From NCBI GenBank assembly GCA_023525975.1, contig CM042022.1:4561501-4625500 (forward strand): a stretch of DNA of 64,000 nt, read 5' to 3'. Positions 54,811-64,000 of this stretch are shown piece by piece. Each line of letters starts with the position of its first letter. Position 1 is the first letter of the stretch. Under the pieces are notes generated by a model. That model searched no databases. It saw only the letters and a list, made by a program, of their open reading frames with translations, and was not told where the DNA came from. The position numbers were made by a program, and so were the translations under genes. Source of the stretch: Smallanthus sonchifolius. Its lineage: Eukaryota; Streptophyta; Magnoliopsida; Asterales; Asteraceae.

Positions 54811-57800
54811 ATGGCACCTAAGCGTAGGACAACCCGTAACACTACTGGTGACAACAACGAGGCGATTTCCCCAAATGTGGAACAACTTATAGCACAACGA
54901 GTAGCTGCTGCCATGGAGCAGTATGAAGCCAATCGAAATAGTGGAGGAGGTGTAGGAGGTAGCGGTACAGCTGGAGGTTCCGGAGGTGCAGGAGGTAGCG
55001 GTACAGCTGGAGGTTCCGGAGATGCTCCAATTAGAAGGTGCTCCTACAAGACCTTTCTGTCTTGCAAACCCCGTAACTTCAATGGCACCGAGGGTGCAGT
55101 TGGACTAATGAGATGGATAGAGAAGATGGAATCGGTGATTGATATTAGTGAATGCACCGCTGACTGCATGGTGAAGTATTCTACATGCTCACTCACTGAT
55201 AAAGCTTTAACCTGGTGGAATTCACAAGTAAAGACTTTGGGAAGGCAGACATCATATGAGTTGTCATGGGAAGACTTAAAAGCCATGATGATCGAGGAAT
55301 ACTGTCCTCGAAATGAGTTGCAAAAGATCGAATCTGAAATGTGGAATTTACAAATGACAGGAGATGATGTTGCTGGCTACACTGACCGATTCAATGAGTT
55401 AACAATCTTGGTTCCACACATGGTCACCCCAGAATACAAGAAGGTTGAAAGATACTTGTGGGGTCTCGCACCTCAAATCCGAGGTCTGGTGACTTCATCG
55501 AACCCTATGGATGCCAAGAGCGCCATAACTCTGGCTTTCAAACTAAGGGATAATGCTGTACGTGATGGTTTGTTTAAGAAGAAGGAGACCGAGGAAGGAA
55601 GGTCTGGGGAAAAGAGGAAATGGTTTGGAAAACCAATTAACCAAAACAAGAATCAAATTTACAAGAGACCTGAAACTACGAAAGCCTTTGTCGCCAACAC
55701 TGTGGGACAAAATGTATATCTTGGAACATTACCGAGGTGTGACAAGTGTGGATATCATCACAGCGAAAAGTGTATCCAATGTGGGAAGTGTAAAAAGTAT
55801 GGGCACCTGGCCCATAATTGTAGGAGCAATACGAACCCTAACAAGATAAATCAAGTAGCAGGAAAAGTCAACCCAGGAACAGAAAGGATGAATCAAGGAT
55901 GCTTTGAGTGTGGAGATCCAAAACACTTCAGAAAAGACTGTCCAAAGTTGAAGAACCGAAACGACAATCAGGCCCGTGGAAGAGCATTTGTGATGGGAGC
56001 TGGTGACGCACGACAAGATCCAAACATTGTCACTGGTACGTTCCCGATAAATAATCACTATGCCTCTATACTTTTCGATACGGGTGCTGATTTGAGTTTT
56101 GTGTCAAATGACTTTAAGTCCCTACTCGGTATTAAGCCCAGCAAACTAGAACAAAAGTATACAATTGAATTAGCGAACGGAAAATTAATTAATACCGGAG
56201 AGGTCATTCAAGGTTGTACCTTATATCTTAAAAATCACACATTTAGTATAGATCTGTTACCTGTTGACTTAGGAAGCTTTGACGTTGTTATTGGCATGGA
56301 TTGGTTGTCAAAGAATCATGCAGAAATTGTTTGTTTTGAGAAGATTGTCCAAATTCCACTCCCAAACGGAGAAGTTCTTTCGATTCAAGGTGAGAAGAGT
56401 GGAGTAGCGTTAAGGATGATAAACTGCATGAAAACTCGTAAGTACCTACGCAAAGGCTATTACGTATTCCTGGCTCACGTCGTCGAGAAGAAACCCGAGG
56501 AACGTCGACTTGAGGATATACCAATCGTTAAGGAATATCCTGAAGTTTTTCCTGAAGACTTACCTGGTTTACCACCACCTAGGCAAGTCGAATTTCGAAT
56601 CGATTTAGTACCAGGAGCCGCCCCGGTTGCGCGATCACCATATCGATTAGCACCTTCTGAAATGCAGGAATTATCAAATCAACTTCAAGAGTTGCTTGAT
56701 AAAGGTTTCATAAGAGCGAGTTTCTCACCTTGGGGAGCTCCGGTCTTATTCGTAAAGAAAAAGGATGGAACCTTTAGGATGTGTATAGATTACCGAGAAT
56801 TAAACAAGCTTACAATCAAAAACCGATACCCACTACCTCGAATAGATGATTTGTTCGATCAACTACAAGGTTCTAGCTTCTACTCTAAGATCGATCTACG
56901 GTCAGGGTATCATCAACTAAGAATCCAAGACGAAGATGTACCAAAGACAGCATTTAGGACTCGTTATGGTCACTACGAATTCCTAGTTATGCCATTTGGT
57001 TTGACAAACGCACCAGCTGTTTTCATGGATCTCATGAACCGCGTGTGCAAACCATACTTGGATAAATTCGTGATTGTGTTTATCGATGACATATTAATAT
57101 ATTCACGAACCAAGGAGGATCATGAACATCATCTTAAATTAATCTTAGAACTACTCAGAAACGAGAAACTTTACGCTAAATTCTCTAAGTGTGAGTTTTG
57201 GATCCAAGAAGTGCATTTTCTTGGACATGTCATCAACAAGGAAGGAATTCACGTTGATCCATCTAAAATTGAAGCGATCAAAAACTGGGAAGCACCAAAG
57301 ACTCCGACAGAAGTACGTCAATTTTTAGGTTTGGCCGGCTATTACAGACGATTCATCGAGAATTTTTCAAAAATAGCCCTGCCTTTAACCAAATTAACCC
57401 AGAAAGAAAATAAGTATGATTGGAATGACGAGCAAGAGTCAGCTTTTCAAATACTAAAGCAGAAGCTGTGTAGTGCACCAATTCTATCCCTTCCTGAGGG
57501 AATCGACAATTTTGTCGTATACTGCGATGCATCACACCAAGGACTGGGTTGTGTATTAATGCAAAGAGACAAAGTCATCGCATATGCCTCACGACAACTA
57601 AAAGTGCACGAAAAGAATTATACGACCCACGACTTGGAATTGGGTGCAGTTGTGTTTGCGCTCAAAATTTGGAGACATTACCTTTACGGTGCAAGATGTA
57701 CTATCTTTACTGATCACAAGAGTCTCCAGCATATCTTTGATCAAAAGGAACTTAACATGAGACAACGTCGTTGGGTAGAACTACTAAACGATTATGATTG

Positions 57801-59367
57801 TGATATCAAGTACCATCCCGGGAAAGCCAATGTCGTAGCGGACGCTTTAAGTCGCAAAGAACGAGTTAAAACTCTTCGTGTTCGTGCCTTAGAATTGACA
57901 ATTCATACAAATCTCACTACTCAAATTCGGATGGCACAACAAGAGGCAATTAAAGAAGAAAACATTCAAAATGAAGCTCTACGAGGAATGATAAAGCATT
58001 TGGAGTCTGAGTCAGATGACACTTTATACTTCATGAATAGAATTTGGGTGCCATGTTTTGGTAACTTACGGGAGTTAGTTATGGACGAAGCCCACAAGTC
58101 CAGGTACTCCATTCACCCGGGTTCAGATAAAATGTATAAAGATCTAAAAGAATTATATTGGTGGCCCAATATGAAAGGAGATATTGCCACATATGTCAGT
58201 AAATGCTTAACGTGTTCAAAAGTAAAAGCCGAACATCAGAAACCGTCTGGTTTATTACAACAACCTGAAATTCCCCAATGGAAATGGGAACAGATTTCTA
58301 TGGATTTCATCACGAAATTACCCAGGACGTCTAGTGGTTATGATACCATATGGGTAATTGTCGACCGATTAACGAAATCTGCTCACTTTCTGCCAATGAA
58401 AGAAACTGACAAGACAGAGAAACTTACAAGACTCTATGTTAAAGAAATTGTGGCAAGACACGGAGTGCCAATTTCTATTATCTCGGATAGAGATAGCAGA
58501 TTCGTGTCTAGAATCTGGAAATCATTACAAGAAGCAATGGGCACACGTCTTGACATGAGCACGGCATATCACCCACAAACAGATGGTCAAAGCGAAAGGA
58601 CCATTCAGACATTAGAAGATATGCTCCGTGCATGTGTAATTGATTTCGGAGGAAATTGGGATACTCATTTACCATTAGCTGAGTTTTCCTACAATAACAG
58701 TTACCATACGAGCATTAAGGCAGCTCCGTTTGAAGCTTTATATGGTCGTAAATGCCGCTCACCGTTATGTTGGGCTGAAGTTGGTGAAAAACATTTGACA
58801 GGCCCTGAGATTGTCCAGGAAACCACTGATAAGATTTTCAAAATTAAGGACCGTTTGAAAGCGGCCCGAGATAGACAAAAGAGCTATGCTGACAACAGAA
58901 GAAAACCATTAGAATTTCAAATTGGCGACCGAGTAATGTTAAAAGTCTCACCATGGAAAGGCGTTGCAAGGTTTGGTAACCGTGGTAAGCTCAACCCTAG
59001 ATACGTTGGTCCGTTCGAAATACTGGCTAGGGTTGGCCCTGTAGCTTACAAACTCAAGCTACCACAAGAACTAAACAATATACATGATACGTTTCATGTA
59101 TCAAATCTCAAGAAGTGTTTATCAGACGAGACACTAATTATACCGTCTGACGAGATTCATATTGACGATAAACTTCATTTCATCGAGGAACCGATTGAGA
59201 TTTCAGATTGGAAGGTTCAAAAGCTGAGACGTAGTCGGATCAAACTGATTAAAGTACGTTGGAACTCAAAGCGTGGTCCTGAGTATACATGGGAACGAGA
59301 GGACCAAATGAAAACAAAATACCCATCCTTGTTTGAGGATGCATCAGTTCAAGAGGACACAAATTGA
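54811..59367 (+). CDS. Gag-pol polyprotein of gypsy C
   Basis: An intact 1518-codon frame. After a Gly/Ser/Ala-rich repeat (about residues 48-72) comes the gag domain, then zinc knuckles C324-C327-H332-C337 and C364-C367-H372-C377. Protease D-T-G at 423-425. RT catalytic F-I-D-D at 757-760, with the usual D-L-R-S-G-Y motif upstream. RNase H near D906. Integrase with HHCC finger and DD35E core at D1165, D1226 and E1262. C-terminal chromodomain at about 1453-1510 (F-I-E-E-P-I ... K-V-R-W ... T-W-E). It makes particle, protease, reverse transcriptase and integrase for this element. The start ATG at 54811 has a good context (TCATGGC). It is 37% or more different in bases from gypsy A by eye, so A and C are separate families. 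No disabling change was found. Confidence 0.97.
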   Translation: MAPKRRTTRNTTGDNNEAISPNVEQLIAQRVAAAMEQYEANRNSGGGVGGSGTAGGSGGAGGSGTAGGSGDAPIRRCSYKTFLSCKPRNFNGTEGAVGLMRWIEKMESVIDISECTADCMVKYSTCSLTDKALTWWNSQVKTLGRQTSYELSWEDLKAMMIEEYCPRNELQKIESEMWNLQMTGDDVAGYTDRFNELTILVPHMVTPEYKKVERYLWGLAPQIRGLVTSSNPMDAKSAITLAFKLRDNAVRDGLFKKKETEEGRSGEKRKWFGKPINQNKNQIYKRPETTKAFVANTVGQNVYLGTLPRCDKCGYHHSEKCIQCGKCKKYGHLAHNCRSNTNPNKINQVAGKVNPGTERMNQGCFECGDPKHFRKDCPKLKNRNDNQARGRAFVMGAGDARQDPNIVTGTFPINNHYASILFDTGADLSFVSNDFKSLLGIKPSKLEQKYTIELANGKLINTGEVIQGCTLYLKNHTFSIDLLPVDLGSFDVVIGMDWLSKNHAEIVCFEKIVQIPLPNGEVLSIQGEKSGVALRMINCMKTRKYLRKGYYVFLAHVVEKKPEERRLEDIPIVKEYPEVFPEDLPGLPPPRQVEFRIDLVPGAAPVARSPYRLAPSEMQELSNQLQELLDKGFIRASFSPWGAPVLFVKKKDGTFRMCIDYRELNKLTIKNRYPLPRIDDLFDQLQGSSFYSKIDLRSGYHQLRIQDEDVPKTAFRTRYGHYEFLVMPFGLTNAPAVFMDLMNRVCKPYLDKFVIVFIDDILIYSRTKEDHEHHLKLILELLRNEKLYAKFSKCEFWIQEVHFLGHVINKEGIHVDPSKIEAIKNWEAPKTPTEVRQFLGLAGYYRRFIENFSKIALPLTKLTQKENKYDWNDEQESAFQILKQKLCSAPILSLPEGIDNFVVYCDASHQGLGCVLMQRDKVIAYASRQLKVHEKNYTTHDLELGAVVFALKIWRHYLYGARCTIFTDHKSLQHIFDQKELNMRQRRWVELLNDYDCDIKYHPGKANVVADALSRKERVKTLRVRALELTIHTNLTTQIRMAQQEAIKEENIQNEALRGMIKHLESESDDTLYFMNRIWVPCFGNLRELVMDEAHKSRYSIHPGSDKMYKDLKELYWWPNMKGDIATYVSKCLTCSKVKAEHQKPSGLLQQPEIPQWKWEQISMDFITKLPRTSSGYDTIWVIVDRLTKSAHFLPMKETDKTEKLTRLYVKEIVARHGVPISIISDRDSRFVSRIWKSLQEAMGTRLDMSTAYHPQTDGQSERTIQTLEDMLRACVIDFGGNWDTHLPLAEFSYNNSYHTSIKAAPFEALYGRKCRSPLCWAEVGEKHLTGPEIVQETTDKIFKIKDRLKAARDRQKSYADNRRKPLEFQIGDRVMLKVSPWKGVARFGNRGKLNPRYVGPFEILARVGPVAYKLKLPQELNNIHDTFHVSNLKKCLSDETLIIPSDEIHIDDKLHFIEEPIEISDWKVQKLRRSRIKLIKVRWNSKRGPEYTWEREDQMKTKYPSLFEDASVQEDTN

Positions 59368-59400
59368 ATTTCGGGACGAAATTCTTTTAACAAGGGGAGA
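59366..59400 (+). other. Pre-PPT hairpin and polypurine tract, gypsy C
   Basis: GAATTTCG (59366-59373), loop GGA, CGAAATTC (59377-59384): a perfect 8-bp stem whose first two bases are the last two of the TGA stop. The polypurine tract AAGGGGAGA (59392-59400) follows, one base before the 3' LTR at 59402. Confidence 0.78.
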
Positions 59401-59401
59401 A

Positions 59402-61533
59402 TGTGACACCCGACATTTCAGGTCAATATCCGTATACATTATGAACAAGTTTACATTACAATAAACGAGTTTACATTATAATTATTTTTGTGATTTACGT
59501 AATTTCACAAACAAGGACATGAAGGTCTAACAAAAACCGAACATTGTCTCATTTTATATTTTTGGTAATTCTGGGAATTACCGGTTCACATACACTTATA
59601 ACCCGACTTAATTCGAACACTATTGGTTGAAATAAATAACCAGAAAAATATATATACATATATATATTATTTACACAAACTATACGTGGAACCATAAATT
59701 ATATTTAGAATAAAATTATAATACCGTGGGGAAAATAAACCGAATTAAACTACCCCTTTTAAAACTCTAATTGATATTAATACCAAAAATCTAATTGTTT
59801 TATTATTATAACCCAAACCCCCTAACCCACCCTTGACTTCTCGGCCGAAGTGCAGGGGAAACCATCCCCAATCTCACGTATTTTCAAATTGACCCATACT
59901 CCCACTTGTGAAAACCCAGATAAAACCATACCCTACATTCAAAATTCTCACAATTCCCATTTATCTCTCATTTTCATACGGCAAACATTCCAATTCTCTT
60001 CAATTCGAAGTCCAGTTTCAAGGCGAAATTCACCATAATTTGCTATTTTAAGAAGAATCTCAAGTGTTTCTGCAAAAGAGTCGAGATCATCTCTGTTTTA
60101 TTTCATCATCTTCATCTCGGTTTTAAGGTAAAAACTCGACATTTTCCCATTAGTTTCTTTAAAACCGTAGCTAAACTTACATCTTATTTAAACGCAAGAA
60201 AGATAACAAGAAGAGTGTGTCGAATTCAAGTTTAAAATATGAAAATATGCAGGACTGATTCTGTCAAACAGAAGTCCAGTAATCGAAACTAGGAGTTTCG
60301 ATACCTGTTTCTCAATCGAAACTAGGAGTTTCGATACCTGTTTCTCAATCGAAACTAGGAGTTTCGATACCTGTTTCTCAATCGAAACTAGGAGTTTCGA
60401 TACCTGTTTCTCAATCGAAACTAGGAGTTTCGATACCTTTTACTCAATCGAAACTAGGTTGTTTCGACTCCTGACCACTCCATCGAAACTAAGTAGTTTC
60501 GACACACATATGCCCAATCGAAACTAAGAAGTTTCGACACCTGTACAACAGTCCCAGTTGGGCAGTAACTCAAAACTATTTTATAACAAAACATGTGTTG
60601 GAAAACTAAAACGATATTTAAACAAACATAATCAGATTTACAAGGTCGGTGAACAATTTACAATTAAGACGTTGGTCTTAACAACAATTTACCCTTGGTA
60701 TCTAGGGTACAAACAGTCAAGGTTGACTACAACAAATATTATTACAAGTATATACACAAACACAAGGTGAGTTTCACGGCCCCTTTCTTTTTACTGCTTT
60801 CTAATATTTGGGGGAAAAACATACTTCAACTATTTTATGGGATAACAAGAGAATAAGACACGACTTTTATGTTTACATGGGATGAGAACAACACAATGGA
60901 GGCCGCGAAAGTCCCCTGGAACAACATAGTAACCATTAACTGTAGCCTAGGGTCCTATGAATAGTACTATGGAGAGTGACGTCTCCCGGTCATGGTTAGT
61001 CGCGCTAACCACAATCTGGAGGATTTATGGCCGCATAGAACTGAATAACGAAATTAGGGGCGTGTACACATGTCAAGGTTTGGTTACGCCCCATGTATGA
61101 ACATATTATTTGTATTCCTAGCTAGTTTACAAATGGGTCAACAATTCTTATTCTGTTTATCACATACAACTGAAACTATTTACGAACAATTGAATTTTAC
61201 AAAGAACTATTTAATTAAACCTGTGAACTCACCAACCTCGTGTTGACGATTTTAAGTATGTTTTTCAGGTAACTGAACGTGATTTCAAGGTTAGCAATAT
61301 AGATTACATGCATGCACGATGGATACTACTCAAGGAGGATTTCCCTTGTATAACTCATTGAGTTGAGTCATATTTGTGAAATCTTAACTTTTTGTAAACT
61401 CAGATTATGTTTTGTAATGTAAAACATTAAACTTGTTAATGTATCCATTTATCATGTATGTGTTTGCGGTAATCATATGCTTTGGAAACCATGAACGTTG
61501 CGCCTCGCGTTTCCGCCTTGGCGGGGTGTGACA
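59402..61533 (+). repeat. Gypsy C 3' LTR (2132 bp)
   Basis: Offset by 7884 from the 5' LTR at every landmark checked, with the same 33-bp array from 60283 and the same ends. Followed by the GTATC target duplication. Confidence 0.97.
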
Positions 61534-61538
61534 GTATC

Positions 61539-62288
61539 AGCTGGGATTGTTGAACTGTCACCCGGGGTACTTTGTACGTTCAGCATTGTAGATAACAATG
61601 GAACGTTGACCCCTGAGAACTTTTTGGAAATAGTCCTCATGCTTTGAAAAATGTTATTTTATGACCCAACATGATGTAGATTCTTGCAGGTTTTGAAAGT
61701 TCTTTTAGTTCTTGATTGAAAACTTCCTGCAGGAATCTTCGGTATATGAAAAATTGCTGCTTTGTACCCTCTTGAAGGTTATATCGCAAACCCTCAAAAA
61801 TGAGATGTGCAAAGTTGAAGCCTTGGTTAGTGACCATACCATGGAAGGCGGAGGCCAGTGTAGAGCTCACCTGATGCCATCCACTCCTCTTCTGAGATAT
61901 GCATTAGAGAAGAGTGTGGCAGAGATACTTCCATGGAGGGCCCATCAGCGCCTTCTCGATCGTATACTCGGTATGAGATGGCTGCTCCCTCATCTTGAAG
62001 CTTAAGATGTTTTCTGAGTGTAGCTTCCAAGATGGTGATATTCTTGCCGTCTACTTTGGCTTTGATTTGGGGAATCCCCTGTTCGGTTGAGTAGACGGCG
62101 GTACTCCAGAAATCCTCCATATGAGGGATATATATGGTAGGGTTGGTGGTGAGGGCAAAGTAGATCTTTGATCGACATAAGAAATCGATCATATCGTCAA
62201 AACCATCGGATTTCTTTCCTTTGGTAAGGTATGCTGTTAGGTTATGGTATGTGGAAAACTTGTTATCTGGGTTGTCGATATCTGCCAT
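61539..62288 (-). pseudogene. Extra ORF of the copia element, N-terminal part
   Basis: Starts M-A-D-I-D-N-P-D-N at 62288; the open frame extends upstream to 62504 but that part looks like leader. It contains D-F-L-C-R-S-K-I-Y-F-A-L-T, then H-M-E-D-F-W-S-T-A and E-A-T-L-R-K-H-L-K-L. A frame change near 61840 leads to F-N-F-A-H-L-I-F-E-G-L-R and F-F-I-Y-R-R-F-L-Q, and another near 61640 to F-S-G-V-N-V-P-L-L. It then runs into the gypsy C target site. Proteins with the F-W-x-T-A and Y-R-R-F-L-Q signature are common in daisy-family copia elements to my recollection; no biochemical role is known to me. With at least two frameshifts and an insertion it is dead here. Confidence 0.65.
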
Positions 62289-62961
62289 AGCCGTTTGATT
62301 CTGGAGGGATGATTTGAATATGGTTCGAGTATGGTGGAGACTTGAGAGTATGGAGAATATGGAGAGCTTTGAATGTGGTGGGGACTTAGGGTGAAAGTGA
62401 TAGTTGGTTAGGGTTGAATTGAATGTGAAGAGGTGGTAAAGAAAATTTGATTTGGTCTTATAACGGCAGATGAGAGAAAAAGCAAAATGACTTGTACAGT
62501 ACAACCTTATTTACTTTTCATTGTTACAGCTGTAATACACTGAGACAGTCATGGTAAAGACTGGCGTTAATTTCTTTTACAGCGGGGAAAAGTTAATTTG
62601 GACTAAAATTTATCCATCAGCAGCAAACTTGGTTGCCGAGGATGAATAAGCCTGTCCGCTGCAACTTTGGTTGCTGCGGAAGGTTAAGTTTGTTAGCAGC
62701 AGACTTAATTGCTGCTGATAGATGCAATGATCTGCAGCAAGGATGTTGCTGCTGACATCCTTAAAACTATCTACAGGAAACTTGTTCCTTCTGATAAGTT
62801 AAAGCAGTCAGGGGCAAATTCTTTACTGCTGAAAATTAGACCTGTCAGCAGCCAAAAGGATGCTGCTGAGTTATAACTTTTATTTACAACATAAGACAGA
62901 CATATTTACACCAAAGGATAGACGCACTCAACTGAACCGATGATGATGCTTGGTGGTTTCT
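62289..62961 (-). other. Non-coding gap between copia gag and the extra ORF
   Basis: Where pol should be, there are only 0.67 kb with no RT, integrase or RNase H motif. 62615-62870 is rich in CAGCAGCAA/TTGCTGCTG words, the same private word as in the LTR at 50225-50465. This may be the scar of a pol deletion or a promoter/intron-like region for the extra ORF. Confidence 0.6.
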
Positions 62962-64000
62962 TTACCTTCCATTGTTGAGTTGGTGGTTTTCCAGCTCTCC
63001 AGCTCTCTTTGTCTTTTCAACAACAAATGTTGTATCTGAGGATTTTGGCTTATCAGTAACAGATTTTGTTGCTGCTGATGGTTTTACTTGAGCAGCTGCA
63101 GACTTTGTTGCTGCTGAAGGCCTTCCTTTTGGTTGCTTGGGCTTTACTCGATCAGCAGCAGTTATTTTGGCTGCTGATGGCTTAGAAACAGATGTATGCT
63201 TATCCTTCTTCACCTTGCCGATAGGCTTTTGTATAACTGGGGTTGGAAGAAGAATCTGATTGAAAGGATTTGACTTACAATTTGCAGCAAAGTGGTCTGA
63301 TTCTCCACAGATGATGCAAGATTGTTGAGGTTTTGACAACTGTTCCCTTAGTGGAGAAAGAGATTTTCTGAATTGAGTTGTCTTAGCTTCAAAACCTCTT
63401 ACCTGTTTGTTCTTCTTTGTCTTCTCAAAAGCATGTTGCTTGAGGTTTCTTTGCTGCTGAATGTAGTAGAAGCAGGTGCTGGCAGTGTGGTTATATTTTC
63501 CACAGACAAAACATGATTTTGCCATTTTATCCCTTGAAAGATAAACATAATCCTTTCTTTTGAAAAGGTCTTTGAAATTCCAAGGGTGAGCTTTGTTGTG
63601 CTCAAAAGTAGCTTCTTCTAATGTTTTTTGAACATATGGAACCCTTTCTCCAGGCGCATGACATATGTCAAACACCTTCCTTGGCTGGACTGAAGATGAG
63701 GACTGGCCCTTTTCAGTATTTAGCTTCCTACCTTCTGGAGGATAGCTAATTTTGATTTGTTTGAATGGTGTAGGAACTGGTACTAAAATGGCTGGTACTT
63801 GTGCTGAATGGACTTCATCTTTAGTCAGAGTGACTTGAGGGGCAGGAGGAGATGAAGCTTCACTTGTTTTAGTGGAGTCTGAGTAAGTTGAATCAGACTC
63901 TGATGAGGTAGTGCATTCTTGTACCAATGGTTCATCCTTAGAAGGATCAAGATTTTTGTTGGCCATATCAAGATTTTCCAGATTGAAGCTTAGTTCATGG
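62962..64000 (-). CDS. Copia gag, C-terminal part (runs off the window)
   Basis: The frame is open from the window edge through an internal Met at 63966 (M-A-N-K-N-L-D-P-S) to a stop at 62962, so the true start is outside. It has Ser/Thr-rich sequence, then two CCHC zinc knuckles: C-F-V-C-G-K-Y-N-H-T-A-S-T-C and C-I-I-C-G-E-S-D-H-F-A-A-N-C, and a Lys/Ala/Pro-rich tail with P-S-A-A-T-K-S repeats, partly coded by the CAGCAGCA word found in the LTR. It would form the RNA-packaging particle of the element. Gag stops here with no pol frame after it. The frame itself shows no break. Confidence 0.8.
   Translation of the reverse strand, partial: HELSFNLENLDMANKNLDPSKDEPLVQECTTSSESDSTYSDSTKTSEASSPPAPQVTLTKDEVHSAQVPAILVPVPTPFKQIKISYPPEGRKLNTEKGQSSSSVQPRKVFDICHAPGERVPYVQKTLEEATFEHNKAHPWNFKDLFKRKDYVYLSRDKMAKSCFVCGKYNHTASTCFYYIQQQRNLKQHAFEKTKKNKQVRGFEAKTTQFRKSLSPLREQLSKPQQSCIICGESDHFAANCKSNPFNQILLPTPVIQKPIGKVKKDKHTSVSKPSAAKITAADRVKPKQPKGRPSAATKSAAAQVKPSAATKSVTDKPKSSDTTFVVEKTKRAGELENHQLNNGR

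Larger units (their letters stand above)
51518..61533 (+). mobile_element. Gypsy C: intact, apparently very young chromovirus (10.0 kb)
   Basis: LTRs 51518-53649 and 59402-61533 are both 2132 bp and showed no difference wherever I compared them. They start TGTGACACCCGAC and end GGGGTGTGACA. Perfect target duplication GTATC (51513-51517 and 61534-61538). The order is LTR, Met primer site, leader hairpin, an additional ORF, gag-pol, hairpin, PPT, LTR. All catalytic motifs are intact. It inserted into the extra ORF of a copia element that is itself inside an Athila-like gag, a three-level nest. It is the best candidate in the window for recent transposition. Confidence 0.98.
49833..64000 (-). 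mobile_element. Large copia element (SIRE/Maximus-like) lacking pol, nested and partial
   Basis: On the minus strand, reading from 64000 down: gag with two zinc knuckles, about 0.67 kb of non-coding sequence, an extra ORF, polypurine tract and the 3' LTR (49833-50503). Pol is absent between gag and the extra ORF. Gypsy C (51518-61533) splits the extra ORF. The 5' LTR lies beyond the window. A long gag and an ORF in the envelope position suggest the SIRE/Maximus lineage of copia; lineage assignment is inference because RT is missing. Confidence 0.75.

Noticed and set aside
59850..60770. Two small ORFs identical to those at 51966 and 52674
   Set aside because: They are duplicated only because LTR sequence is duplicated; no coding signal.

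Overview
The window looks like flowering-plant nuclear heterochromatin. It holds no bacterial-type gene organisation and no intact host gene that I can recognise. Nearly everything is transposable element: Ty3/gypsy chromoviruses (Tekay/Del-like), an Athila/Tat-like gypsy element, Ty1/copia derivatives, CACTA and hAT DNA transposons, MITEs and Helitron-like ends. The polyproteins and the family mix suggest a eudicot, perhaps Asteraceae; that placement is an impression, not proof.

Layout. 1-912: degenerate tandem repeat and CAT microsatellite, invaded by gypsy A (913-10014, TSD GCACC, 1527-aa gag-pol); the repeat resumes at 10020. 10913-13654: minus-strand solo LTR (family E, TSD AGGAT). 13820-20532: gypsy B, a deletion derivative with a decayed gag and no pol; a solo LTR of family D (15141-17652, TSD AGTGA) sits inside its 5' LTR. 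20751-28848: an 8.1-kb CACTA transposon with palindromic subterminal repeats and two broken minus-strand transposase genes. 28849-35320: non-coding DNA with a probable UBP12-like exon, a CACTA end fragment, a broken peroxisomal adenine-nucleotide carrier fragment and two Helitron-like termini. 35374-38525: a gag-only copia element (TR-GAG type) with a hAT MITE in one LTR. 38720-40760: a second CACTA end and a decayed hAT transposase. 41462-41687: PIF/Harbinger-like MITE. 41970-44182: TRIM/LARD-like element with two 393-bp LTRs. 45340-46890: LTR fragment (family F). 46892-49832: Athila-like LTR, tRNA-Asp primer site and broken gag, cut by a minus-strand copia element (49833 to beyond 64000). 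That copia has gag and an extra ORF but no pol, and is itself cut by gypsy C (51518-61533, TSD GTATC). Gypsy C has equal-length, apparently identical 2132-bp LTRs, an intact 1518-aa gag-pol and an additional upstream ORF, so it is the youngest insertion and the best candidate for recent activity.

The most interesting signal is in non-coding RNA structure. Across divergent chromovirus LTR families (A, B, C, D, E) two long-range complementary segment pairs sit at the same place. The arms change sequence between families yet stay complementary. The outer ends look like splice sites (AG|GTGAGTT ... CAG). A hairpin just after the primer-binding site and a hairpin between the stop codon and the polypurine tract also keep pairing while changing bases. 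In addition, most LTR families carry their own private array of a short hairpin word (for example AAGCGAACTT/AAGTTCGCTT, ATCGAAACT/AGTTTCGAT, CTCGCG/CGCGAG). These are inferences from reading the sequence by eye and need alignment and covariation tests.
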